Part shown: positions 1 through 8,148 of the stretch, piece by piece
Layout of the letters: each line of letters opens with the position of its first letter
How positions within the stretch are numbered: the first letter of the stretch is position 1
Translations under genes and position numbers: made by a program
From: an uncultured Lachnospiraceae bacterium
GTDB taxonomy: Bacteria > Bacillota > Clostridia > Lachnospirales > Lachnospiraceae
DNA: 64,000 nucleotides
Assembly: GCA_910585465.1 (NCBI GenBank)
Contig: CAJUEW010000003.1
Coordinates: 239,113-303,112 of the forward strand
Direction of reading: 5' to 3'
Notes under the pieces: model-generated
The model's input: only the letters and a program-made list of their open reading frames with translations
Told to the model about the DNA's origin: nothing
Databases searched by the model: none

Positions 1-1
1 G

Positions 2-2659
2 CTTTTCGGGAAGGGGACGGTGGAAGAGAAGCTTACATATGCCTATGATCTGGCGGAAAAAGCCTATGTGAACGGGAAAATTGAAAAACTCCGCCATATC
101 TGCGGGGCAGTGCTGGATTTGCTGAAGCCTCATTCTGTAAGGCCTGGGCAGATTTACTGGGCCATTACCTATCTTCTGATTTATGAAAAAGGCGATATAG
201 ATTTTGAAGCGGCAGAAAGGATGCACCGGAATGATCTTTCTTCCACATTCCGTAACTGCCCTGTGAGCATTCCTGCAACGATTCCGTCTGCCGATCCCTA
301 TCAGGGATTATTGGATGTGCTGCTTTGCTTTTTAAGGCCGTATATTACATCAGAGGCCGTGGGCATATACCGGGATTATCTGATGGAATATGATTATACC
401 AATCTTCGGGATGATTTTGCTACGATGCAGCTGGCGCGGACTGTGATCGGGTTATTTTGGTTCTGGGACGGGAAGTCAGGGATATGGCGCGAAATATCGG
501 AGCGGATACGGCGGCAGGTAAAAAAGGACAGACTGGCCCATATGCTGGAAGTACAGCAAAAATGTCTGGAGCTTCAATATAAAATATTATACGGAAGCGG
601 GGAGATAACAGAAACAGAATTAACGGATGCAGACTACCCTGTTCTGGCAAAGGCATGGAAGCATTTTTTTCAGGCAGACTGGGAAAGTGCGGCAAAGGAT
701 ATCCGACAGATGCTGGAATGCGCGGAAAAGAACCCTGATTTGTTCGGTTCTGTCCAGGGATATCAGAACATGACTTATTTGATAATAGAATGGAACGGAA
801 TTGACAGAGGCTTTAAAGCCGCGGATTATCGGGAAACCGGAATCCGCCGTTACCACAGAAACGCGGGGGAGCAGGAACGGTCGGAATTCTGGCAGTCCAG
901 GAAAAATATCATTGAAACTTCTCTGGCAAAGAACCGGATGGAACCAAATAACAGGAATGCTGCCGTTATACGGGCCAGAATTATCCGTCTTATTTCTTTA
1001 AGAAAGCTGGAAGCGCTGCAGTACTGGAATCTTGGAGAATATCTGGAGGCTGTGAGAAACGAGGCAGGCTGGTTTTATGATCTGGCTGTTTATGAGGATC
1101 AATACGGCACATATCAGGGGACTGCCGGGTATCTGCCTGAGGCCGTGATCGCATCCATCCAGAGTCTGGATTCCAAACAGATTACAAAAGAAGAAATGCA
1201 GCAGTTGACTGCAAAAATGTATTACCATTTTCCGGAAGGGTATGAAGAGCTTGTCCGGTTCCTGACGTCCACGCCTCAGAAATGCGCCTGGAGCTATGGG
1301 ATTCAGTGGCTTGAATATTTTATTATGGATTTGGACCCGGGACAGCTTAGCAGAATATTAAAGTGGCTGGCAGTTCCATACGACGCATTTATCCGGACAC
1401 AGAAGCATTGCCGTAATCTGGGAGAATATGAATTTTTATGGCAGGCGGCATATGGATTTTCGGAAGATGACTGGAACACTTTGTATCCGATTATCAAAAG
1501 GGTTTATCAAAATTATTTTCTGTATAATTCCAATAAAAAATTAGCCCGAAAAAGTCTTGAATATATGCCTCTTCCGCTTTGCGAAGAAATACTGGAAATG
1601 ATTGAAAGGTGGCCTTCTGAGCAGGTAAAGAGGAATGTAGTTTACGAAAGCTGTATCAGACTGAGTCAGAAATGGGGAAGTGCGATCAATGCCCGTCTGC
1701 ATCAGTTCGTTCGGAGTTGTGAGGCAGAGGATCCATGTAGGCTGTATCAGGATTTGGAGCAGTTGATTGACGTAGATAACCTGCTGGAGAGGCAGGACAT
1801 TGATATGGAGGGAATCTGCCGGGCAGTGGAAGAAGCGATGAGACAATTAGAGACCGCGGATTTATCCGGCTATGATTCCCGGGTTTTTCAGAAGCTGAAA
1901 GAGAAGTTTACGAATCAAAACTGGCGTCTGATGCCGGAGGAAAGGGTATTTGATATTATCCGGTCATCCGTTAGGTTGTTAAAAAGCCATAAGGAAATGT
2001 CTAAAGGCTATTTTTTTGATATCTGTGAACTGTTCAGCGAGATTGGCCGGATGGCGGAAAAAAATGTGAAGAGAGAAATCGCAGTTTTTTTTGTGAAAGA
2101 GTATGTATTGCCTGGCTCAAAGGCAGAAGCCAGGACAGCTCAGACAGATGATGCCGGCGGGCCGCCATACTATTTTCAGTTTGATTTGTTCGCCAACAGA
2201 AAACGGGAACAGGATGTTTTTTCCGTGCTGGTTAACTGTATGACAGAGATTCCGGGGCAATACCATGAGCCGTGTATTCGGTGGGCATGGAAATGTCTGG
2301 AGGAAGACAGCGGGGTTCTGTATTATTATGCAGTGCTTTTAATTTCCTATTATTATTTCACAGAAACAGGCGAAGTTCAAAAGACAGCCCTTTTCGGACT
2401 TTTGTATATTCGGGGCCGTCTGGAGGCAAGAGGGAAATATTTTGAGTCTCAGCTTAAGCATGTGCTTCTGGCATGGAGGAATCTGGAATCAGCGGATCAG
2501 TGGTTTGGAGAGAAACGGTTCGTAAAGCTGGCAGAGCAGGATAAGGATTATCAGGAAATATTCCAAAGGCCCATCCAGGCTTTGAGAAAGAAATCCGGAA
2601 GCCCGGAAATCCGGCACTGGGGCGAAAAAATGGGCATGGAAGTAATAAAGCAGTCGTAA
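2..2659 (+). CDS. DUF5717-like large helical protein, 5' end outside window
   Basis: The reading frame is open to the left edge, so the GTG at 20 is probably internal and the gene continues upstream. At least 879 residues are visible. They are rich in aromatic and charged residues and look like all-helical solenoid repeats, with no signal peptide or membrane segment. From memory of the family this resembles the very large DUF5717 proteins of Lachnospiraceae. The next gene, 17 bp downstream on the same strand, looks like the usual partner family (DUF5716), which often sits near an Hsp70-like gene. No enzymatic motif was seen. Function is unknown, and a chaperone-associated scaffold is only a guess from typical neighbourhoods. 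Confidence 0.6.
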   Translation, partial: LFGKGTVEEKLTYAYDLAEKAYVNGKIEKLRHICGAVLDLLKPHSVRPGQIYWAITYLLIYEKGDIDFEAAERMHRNDLSSTFRNCPVSIPATIPSADPYQGLLDVLLCFLRPYITSEAVGIYRDYLMEYDYTNLRDDFATMQLARTVIGLFWFWDGKSGIWREISERIRRQVKKDRLAHMLEVQQKCLELQYKILYGSGEITETELTDADYPVLAKAWKHFFQADWESAAKDIRQMLECAEKNPDLFGSVQGYQNMTYLIIEWNGIDRGFKAADYRETGIRRYHRNAGEQERSEFWQSRKNIIETSLAKNRMEPNNRNAAVIRARIIRLISLRKLEALQYWNLGEYLEAVRNEAGWFYDLAVYEDQYGTYQGTAGYLPEAVIASIQSLDSKQITKEEMQQLTAKMYYHFPEGYEELVRFLTSTPQKCAWSYGIQWLEYFIMDLDPGQLSRILKWLAVPYDAFIRTQKHCRNLGEYEFLWQAAYGFSEDDWNTLYPIIKRVYQNYFLYNSNKKLARKSLEYMPLPLCEEILEMIERWPSEQVKRNVVYESCIRLSQKWGSAINARLHQFVRSCEAEDPCRLYQDLEQLIDVDNLLERQDIDMEGICRAVEEAMRQLETADLSGYDSRVFQKLKEKFTNQNWRLMPEERVFDIIRSSVRLLKSHKEMSKGYFFDICELFSEIGRMAEKNVKREIAVFFVKEYVLPGSKAEARTAQTDDAGGPPYYFQFDLFANRKREQDVFSVLVNCMTEIPGQYHEPCIRWAWKCLEEDSGVLYYYAVLLISYYYFTETGEVQKTALFGLLYIRGRLEARGKYFESQLKHVLLAWRNLESADQWFGEKRFVKLAEQDKDYQEIFQRPIQALRKKSGSPEIRHWGEKMGMEVIKQS

Positions 2660-2675
2660 TTGCCGGACAGATAAA

Positions 2676-3617
2676 ATGTGTTTACAGAAACAGCCGGAGG
2701 GGGAGAAAACGGAAATTTTGAGGACATGGGAAGTTAGAATAAATGAGGGAGTAAATGGAAGTAATCCAAAGGCGGCGCTGGATGCTCTCAGGCTGTATGA
2801 AGGGGATATCCGGATCCGGGATAAGGAGGGGAAGCTCCTTTCCATGCAGTCAGCGGATGATTTTTATAAACATAAAGATGCGTACAGAACCTTAAATGCT
2901 CTGCTGTTTGCCGGGACCTGTAATGAGTATTCCCGGATTGAAAAGGAAGACAGGAAATTAAAGACTGTTTTTTTAGAACAGATAGAGGAGACTATCCGGC
3001 TGTACTGCAGGATTTTTGAACTGATGTGCCGGAATACCGGAGGTGGGGAAAGGGAAGGGGTTATTGCAAAACGGGTAGAACGAAAGAGCACCCTGGCGCT
3101 GTTGAAGGAAGGGCGGACAGTATCATTTCTTTCCGCCTCCAAGGCTGGTTATCAGGAGGATTTTGCGGAGAAAGACGGGATTATTCTGTTGGAGGTTCAC
3201 ATTCCGCCGGAAGTTCCTTATCTGGATTTTGAAAAGGTATTGGGCTTAGAATACCAGTCTGTAGAAGAACGGGAAATTCTGCTTCCGCCCTTTGTGTCCG
3301 TCTCCATTCAGGAAGAGACCTTGCAGCCTGCGGAGCAGAGAAGACTCCGGGACATAAGAAAAAAGCCTCCTGATGGGAAATACCGGGTCCATGCAGTTAA
3401 GTTTCCCGATTTTACGGAAGAGCCAGACGGATATTGTCTGGCCGGGCGACTGGAAAAAAGTATTTTAGCAGAAAGAGAAACAGCAGTGAATGCCGTAAAA
3501 GCTATGAACCAGAGAAAATGGGATCAGGATTTCTCTGCATATTGCCGGTGGAAGGAAAAGCTGCAGATTTATTTAAGATATCGGTTTCTTGAGCTTTACA
3601 CTGAATTTTCATTTTGA
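2676..3617 (+). CDS. DUF5716-like protein of unknown function
   Basis: 313 residues with no predicted signal peptide. Residues about 20-85 form a mixed alpha/beta region (RTWEVRINEG, LRLYEGDIRIRDKEGKLL) followed by helices, and the rest is a basic helical domain. It follows the DUF5717-like gene by 17 bp and is probably co-transcribed with it. The ATG at 2676 lacks a clear ribosome binding site, so the true start could be an in-frame codon slightly downstream. I associate it with DUF5716, the family that accompanies DUF5717 and Hsp70-like proteins in Lachnospiraceae, but this is recognition from memory rather than a search. No catalytic residues are evident. Confidence 0.5.
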   Translation: MCLQKQPEGEKTEILRTWEVRINEGVNGSNPKAALDALRLYEGDIRIRDKEGKLLSMQSADDFYKHKDAYRTLNALLFAGTCNEYSRIEKEDRKLKTVFLEQIEETIRLYCRIFELMCRNTGGGEREGVIAKRVERKSTLALLKEGRTVSFLSASKAGYQEDFAEKDGIILLEVHIPPEVPYLDFEKVLGLEYQSVEEREILLPPFVSVSIQEETLQPAEQRRLRDIRKKPPDGKYRVHAVKFPDFTEEPDGYCLAGRLEKSILAERETAVNAVKAMNQRKWDQDFSAYCRWKEKLQIYLRYRFLELYTEFSF

Positions 3618-3666
3618 TACAATGAAAAATATAAGGATACACCAGCTAAAGTGAGGAAGTGGAAAG

Positions 3667-4494
3667 ATGATTCAGGACATTGCGCCAAAGATATATGACA
3701 ATCATTATGTAGAACAGGCTCCGGAAGAGGAAGACTGGCTGCTGATATACAGGAGGGGAGAGATACTCTGCAGATTCGCAGACGGTATGATTTATTTTCC
3801 GAAAGTGTCAGAGGCTTTGAGAGAAGGGCAGGATACGGTTTATCTGTTTACCATCAGCGGAGAACGGTTTTTCCTGCTGAAAAACAGAACAGAAGAAGCC
3901 CTGCCTGGCTATGGCTGGGAAAAGCCGGTGGTTTTCCGGGAGGCCAGACCTAAGTACAGAGGTTTCGCGGGTATTACCGGGCAGCAGCTGGATGATTGGT
4001 ATCATGCCAATCAGTTTTGCGGGTGCTGCGGAAGTCCGATGACTCCGGATCACAAGGAGCGTATGGTACGCTGCGGACAATGCGGAAATATGGTTTATCC
4101 TAAAATCTGTCCCGGAGTTATTGTGGCAGTGACGGACGGAAACCGACTTCTGCTGACAAAATATGCCCGCCGTCCAGGCGCTGTAAATTATGCGCTTGTG
4201 GCAGGCTTTACAGAAATCGGGGAAACTCTGGAGGAAACCGTGCAGCGTGAGGTCATGGAAGAGGTTGGCCTGAAAGTAAAGAATATCCGTTATTACAAGA
4301 GCCAGCCATGGTCATTCTCCTCCACCCTTCTCTGCGGATTTTTCTGTGAGGCAGACGGGGGCACGGACATTACGCTGGATACGGAGGAGCTGGCTGTGGC
4401 AGAATGGTTTGAGAGGGAGAACATTCCGCTGGACGATGATGGCATCAGCCTGACCAGGGAAATGATAGGCATGTTTAAGGATGGGAAGGCGTGA
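3667..4494 (+). CDS. nudC: NADH pyrophosphatase / NAD-capped RNA hydrolase, Nudix family
   Basis: 275 residues, a normal NudC length. A four-cysteine zinc ribbon lies near residues 118-139 (CGCCGSP then RCGQCG). The Nudix box begins at about residue 180 (GFTEIGETLEETVQREVMEE: the G-x5-E-x7-REVMEE-x-G pattern). It is followed by SQPWSF, the SQPWPF-like signature that distinguishes NudC from other Nudix enzymes. NudC hydrolyses NAD(H) to NMN(H) and AMP and removes NAD caps from RNA. The start at 3667 follows GAGGAAGTGGAAAG. The last 20 bp overlap the 3' end of the convergent WYL gene. Closeness to an RNA-repair-like module is suggestive, but NudC is a common housekeeping gene. Confidence 0.9.
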   Translation: MIQDIAPKIYDNHYVEQAPEEEDWLLIYRRGEILCRFADGMIYFPKVSEALREGQDTVYLFTISGERFFLLKNRTEEALPGYGWEKPVVFREARPKYRGFAGITGQQLDDWYHANQFCGCCGSPMTPDHKERMVRCGQCGNMVYPKICPGVIVAVTDGNRLLLTKYARRPGAVNYALVAGFTEIGETLEETVQREVMEEVGLKVKNIRYYKSQPWSFSSTLLCGFFCEADGGTDITLDTEELAVAEWFERENIPLDDDGISLTREMIGMFKDGKA

Positions 4495-5476
4495 CGGGCG
4501 TTTCCTGTGCAAAAAGCTGAAGCTGCTTTTGAAGCCGGTCTTTTACCTGGGCAAGAAAGGAGGCTGGTCCGGTTACCTGAATAGCAGGACCAAAGGAAAG
4601 TATTTCGATCAGCAGCTCTGTTTCCATGGAACTGTTATAATAGATGAGACATTCCCAGGTGTTCTCATCTATTTTTTTGGTTTTTTTCTTATAGTTGGCA
4701 AAATGCAGCATCGCGCGCTCCAGCGCATTCCTCTGGTTGTTAATCAGCAGGCGCACAGGCTCCTTATAGTAGGTTTTCTGAATAAGGCTTACAAGGTCAA
4801 AATCTTCCTTATCGAACCTGGAGAGAGGCTTGACTTCCGTGATCCCCCTTAAATTGATTATCCGGATGAAGATGGAATGGCGTTCGTTTTCAGGAACGGC
4901 CAGCAGCCGGAACTGGTCATTTTTGGAGGAATATTCCAGACTCAGAGGAAGATAATGGTGGGTAATCCGGTGTCCCTTCCGGGAATGATAGGATATCGTT
5001 ACATACTGCCGCTTCGGAATAGCCGCAAGCAGTATACGGAAATGCTTCCGGTATTCCGGTGCGGTATAGCAGTCTCCATCAGCATACTGATCATAGTAGT
5101 GAAAGTCATCCGGTTCCCAGAGCACTTCTGCATCCCGGACATAATTCTCCAGAACCGGAAGCTGGCTGTCAGAGAAAAAAAGCCGGAAGCGTTGATCTTT
5201 AAGAAGCGTTTTCAGCCAGGAGCGCTGCAGCCTGGTCAGAGGAAGCGTCCCGTGGGCGTTTGTGACTGCGTGGTAATGCAGGCGGCCGTCAGAGGAGAGA
5301 AGCCGCCATTCACCGCTTATGAGTTTGGGGAGAATATACAGGCTGCTTTCCGCGAAACCGAGCCTTGTACATTCTTCCCGCATTGTTTTTTCTGAAACCG
5401 GAAGTTTTTCGGCCTCTCTTAAAATACTGTCCACAATCTGGTAATAGCAGCTGTAAAGCTCTGAAAACAGTTCCAT
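4475..5476 (-). CDS. WYL-domain protein, second gene of regulator pair
   Basis: 333 residues from the ATG at 5476, chosen over an upstream in-frame start because AGGAGTGA lies immediately before it. The N-terminal half is helical. The C-terminal half has a WYL fold: the strand HHYLPLSLEYSSKNDQFRLL, then RIINLRGITEV, then a WCX-like tail. WYL domains are Sm-fold ligand sensors, usually of nucleic acid or nucleotides, in bacterial regulators. The gene begins 4 bp after the other WYL gene, so the two are almost certainly co-translated and may form a heteromeric regulator. The pair is divergent from rtcB, which makes it the obvious candidate regulator of rtcB and its RNA. No classical helix-turn-helix stood out in this partner. 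Confidence 0.75.
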   Translation of the reverse strand: MELFSELYSCYYQIVDSILREAEKLPVSEKTMREECTRLGFAESSLYILPKLISGEWRLLSSDGRLHYHAVTNAHGTLPLTRLQRSWLKTLLKDQRFRLFFSDSQLPVLENYVRDAEVLWEPDDFHYYDQYADGDCYTAPEYRKHFRILLAAIPKRQYVTISYHSRKGHRITHHYLPLSLEYSSKNDQFRLLAVPENERHSIFIRIINLRGITEVKPLSRFDKEDFDLVSLIQKTYYKEPVRLLINNQRNALERAMLHFANYKKKTKKIDENTWECLIYYNSSMETELLIEILSFGPAIQVTGPASFLAQVKDRLQKQLQLFAQETPVTPSHP

Positions 5477-5480
5477 AAAA

Positions 5481-6737
5481 TCACTCCTGTATATGATATA
5501 TCTTTGCCATTGTATGAATATCCCTGTAAAATTTATGGCGAAGACAGACGTTATTAGATTCAAAGGAGAGAATCCGCCCGATAAAGGTTTTAATCCAGGG
5601 CATCATCTCATTGCCGTCAAAGACAGATATTTCATAGACATAGGTATTTTTGCCTGTATGGGTAATGGTCCCTCCTCGGCCTTCCCGCTTCAGACGGTGC
5701 AGAATATAGTCTTCACTGCCTTCCCGGACAGACAGAGTCAGACGAATCGTATCCATACGGTGAACGGCGCCAAAGGATACGCCATAGCAGCGGGGCAGAT
5801 TCTGACAGAGCTTTTCTCTGAAAAAAAGATAATCATCAAAAGGCTCCTGAAGCTTCACGCTTTGAATATGATCCAGCCGGAGAGAGGAAAAACGCCGGTT
5901 CTGAATCTGATAGCCGCACAGAAACCTTCGTCCGGTTCGGGTGCTGACAAAAATTTTCAGGGGTACTGTAGATACCGTTCTTTCACAGGGTGTCCTGGAG
6001 CTGCAAAGGCGGACGGTTATCAGGCGCTGCTGCCGTATGGCTTTTAAAAGCAGAAACAACACCTCATCCTCCAATGTGAAGCCATAGTATCCATGCTTTA
6101 CGAGAAATAGTCCGTTTCCGGTTTTCTGATTGTCCAGAATAGTGCTTCCGATAAAACCAAGGGGTGCGGCAAGCTGGAAAAAGCGGACTGCATTTAAAAG
6201 CTGCGGAAGAATATCCGGGATTGTATCTTTAACGGAAGGCATTATACGGTAGAAAAGCTTTCGTCCTTCCTTTCCGGAAGTAAGAATGCCTTCCTGCACA
6301 TATTCATTGGCTTTCTTTCGTACAAGCTGGGATTCAAAAACTACACTGTAATCGTCCAGAATCCGATTGGTCAGTTCTTCTGCCGTATAGGCCTTTCCGT
6401 TCCGGAACAGATCCAGAAAAAAGAAATGCAGCATAATATCATTGGCTGTAAAGCTTTTGGATTTCCATACCCGGTAGAGGGGATTGATGTCCAGAAGGCT
6501 GCTGTCCAGTGCCAGAGAAACTGTCTTGCCCTGAGGGCCGTAATCTGTCCGTATGTATTCCGACAGCCAGGCTTCAATCCGGCGGCGTTCATTATCATAG
6601 GTTCGTCCGCTTTTAACTGAAAAATCATCTCTTGCTTTAAAACCGTAGATTAGAAAATCGCGGATATAATTCCGGCTTTTGGAAAAGGATTTGATTAATT
6701 CCTGAAAGTCAGACATGACGGCTTTCCTTTCTTTCAT
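5481..6737 (-). CDS. WYL-domain transcriptional regulator, first gene of pair
   Basis: 418 residues. The ATG at 6737 has GAGGT seven bases upstream; a second ATG at 6716 is also possible. The N-terminus (SRNYIRDFLIYGFKARDDF, then SGRTYDNERRRIEAWL) is helical and resembles the DNA-binding region of WYL regulators. A winged-helix-like part with the sequence TAEELTNRILDDY follows. The C-terminal half carries the WYL domain (VPLKIFVSTRTGRRFLCGYQ, then SSLRLDHIQSVKL). It leads the two-gene WYL operon divergent from rtcB, with a 156-bp intergenic region that would hold both promoters. By position it probably controls the RNA-repair-like genes. The ligand cannot be inferred. Confidence 0.75.
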   Translation of the reverse strand: MKERKAVMSDFQELIKSFSKSRNYIRDFLIYGFKARDDFSVKSGRTYDNERRRIEAWLSEYIRTDYGPQGKTVSLALDSSLLDINPLYRVWKSKSFTANDIMLHFFFLDLFRNGKAYTAEELTNRILDDYSVVFESQLVRKKANEYVQEGILTSGKEGRKLFYRIMPSVKDTIPDILPQLLNAVRFFQLAAPLGFIGSTILDNQKTGNGLFLVKHGYYGFTLEDEVLFLLLKAIRQQRLITVRLCSSRTPCERTVSTVPLKIFVSTRTGRRFLCGYQIQNRRFSSLRLDHIQSVKLQEPFDDYLFFREKLCQNLPRCYGVSFGAVHRMDTIRLTLSVREGSEDYILHRLKREGRGGTITHTGKNTYVYEISVFDGNEMMPWIKTFIGRILSFESNNVCLRHKFYRDIHTMAKIYHIQE

Positions 6738-6827
6738 TATTTTACCTCATCTTATTTTATCATAGGGCGGCAGGTTTTTCTATTTTATTTCTGTCCCATC
6801 ATATCCTCGCACCTTTTTTTAAATGAT

Positions 6828-6848
6828 TTACCGGAACGGAAATGGTAA
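6828..6848. promoter_or_regulatory. Possible operator in front of rtcB
   Basis: An inverted repeat TTACC-N11-GGTAA lies in the WYL/rtcB intergenic region and overlaps a TAATAT hexamer (6846-6851) that could be the rtcB -10 box. No good -35 box is present at the right distance. A poor -35 with an operator-like palindrome would fit an activator-dependent promoter. This is inference from pattern only. Confidence 0.3.
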
Positions 6849-6893
6849 TATCTGCTTATCAGGACACAGACATGAAAAAGAAGGGGTGAAAAA

Positions 6894-8132
6894 ATGTTTG
6901 TAATTGACAACAGCAAATTTCATACAAAGGTTCCGATAAAGATATGGCTGGAGAACCAGGCACAGATAGAAGAAAGCTGTCTGACCCAGGCGGTTCATCT
7001 TGCGGAGCTTCCTTTTATACATAAATGGGTATCCCTGATGCCGGATACTCATACAGGAAAGGGGATGCCAATCGGCGGGGTGATTGCTGCAAAGGGAGTG
7101 ATTATCCCGAATGCAGTCGGCGTGGATATCGGCTGCGGCATGATTTTTACTCCCATGAATATACGGCTGGAGCAGCTTCAGGGGATTATGACAGGAAACG
7201 GTTCTCTGGTACAGCTGCTGATTGGAGATATTCTGCGCAATGTGCCGGTGGGCTTCAACCGTCATAAAAAGCAGCAGGAATCGGCTGTACTGGACAGAGC
7301 AAAGGAACAGATGGAGCTGTATGAGGCAAATCAGGCTCTGGTGCCGTTGATAGAGGACGGATATTTTCAGGTGGGAACATTGGGCGGAGGAAATCATTTT
7401 ATTGAGCTTCAGGCGGATGAGGACGGTTATCTTGGCATTATGATCCATTCCGGAAGCCGCCATATGGGAAAGGCAGTCTGTGATTTTTTCCATAATGAGG
7501 CGCGCAGGCTGAATACGAAGTGGTATTCCCAGGTGCCGGACGATTACCGGCTGGCCTTTCTTCCAACGGATACAGAGGAAGGAAAGCAGTATATCCGATG
7601 GATGAAGCTGGCTCTGGACTATGCTTTTGAGAACCGCCAGCGGATGATGGAGAGAGTAATGGAGCTTGTGGAAAAGCATATCAGAAAGTATGCGGGGCTT
7701 GATACAGAGTTCGGGGAAACGATCAACTGTCATCACAATTATGCGGCCATTGAGAACCATTACGGAGAAAATGTCTGGGTGCACAGAAAAGGTGCGACCA
7801 GGGCTCAGAAGGGTGAGAAGGCCGTCATTCCGGGGGCTATGGGCTCCTTCAGCTATGTGGTAGAGGGTCTGGGAAATCCGGAAGCTTTCTGTTCCTCCTC
7901 CCACGGAGCAGGCAGGGCTTATTCAAGAAAAGGAGCCATGGAGACCTTTTCTGTGGAACAGGTAATTTTGGATTTGAGGGAACGACAGGTAGTGCTTGGA
8001 AAACAGAAGAAAAATGATGTGGCAGAGGAGTGCCGCTTTGCATATAAAGACATTGATGCGGTTATGGAGCAGCAGAAGGATCTGGTAAAGCCGATCCGGA
8101 AGCTTCGGACCGTGGGAGTGGTAAAGGGATAA
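6894..8132 (+). CDS. rtcB: RtcB-family RNA ligase
   Basis: 412 residues, close to compact bacterial RtcB size. The family's metal and guanylylation motifs are all visible: MPDTHTGKGMPIGGV, VDIGCGM with the metal-binding Cys near residue 80, LGGGNHFIE, SGSRHMG, HNYA, and SSHGAGR near residue 336 carrying the histidine that becomes GMP-linked. RtcB joins RNA ends bearing 2',3'-cyclic or 3'-phosphate to 5'-hydroxyl ends in a GTP- and Mn-dependent reaction, and so repairs ribonuclease-cleaved tRNA or rRNA. The start follows AAGGGGTGAAAAA. The next gene begins 16 bp downstream and is followed by a tRNA-mimic RNA. No archease gene is nearby. Confidence 0.92.
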   Translation: MFVIDNSKFHTKVPIKIWLENQAQIEESCLTQAVHLAELPFIHKWVSLMPDTHTGKGMPIGGVIAAKGVIIPNAVGVDIGCGMIFTPMNIRLEQLQGIMTGNGSLVQLLIGDILRNVPVGFNRHKKQQESAVLDRAKEQMELYEANQALVPLIEDGYFQVGTLGGGNHFIELQADEDGYLGIMIHSGSRHMGKAVCDFFHNEARRLNTKWYSQVPDDYRLAFLPTDTEEGKQYIRWMKLALDYAFENRQRMMERVMELVEKHIRKYAGLDTEFGETINCHHNYAAIENHYGENVWVHRKGATRAQKGEKAVIPGAMGSFSYVVEGLGNPEAFCSSSHGAGRAYSRKGAMETFSVEQVILDLRERQVVLGKQKKNDVAEECRFAYKDIDAVMEQQKDLVKPIRKLRTVGVVKG

Positions 8133-8148
8133 AGAAGAGGGTAAAAGG

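Noticed and set aside
4481..4852. 123-codon + strand frame after nudC
   Set aside because: It is antisense to the end of a WYL gene and begins inside nudC.
6828..7904. 358-codon minus-strand open frame opposite rtcB
   Set aside because: It mirrors the rtcB coding sequence, has no ribosome binding site and no recognisable domain.
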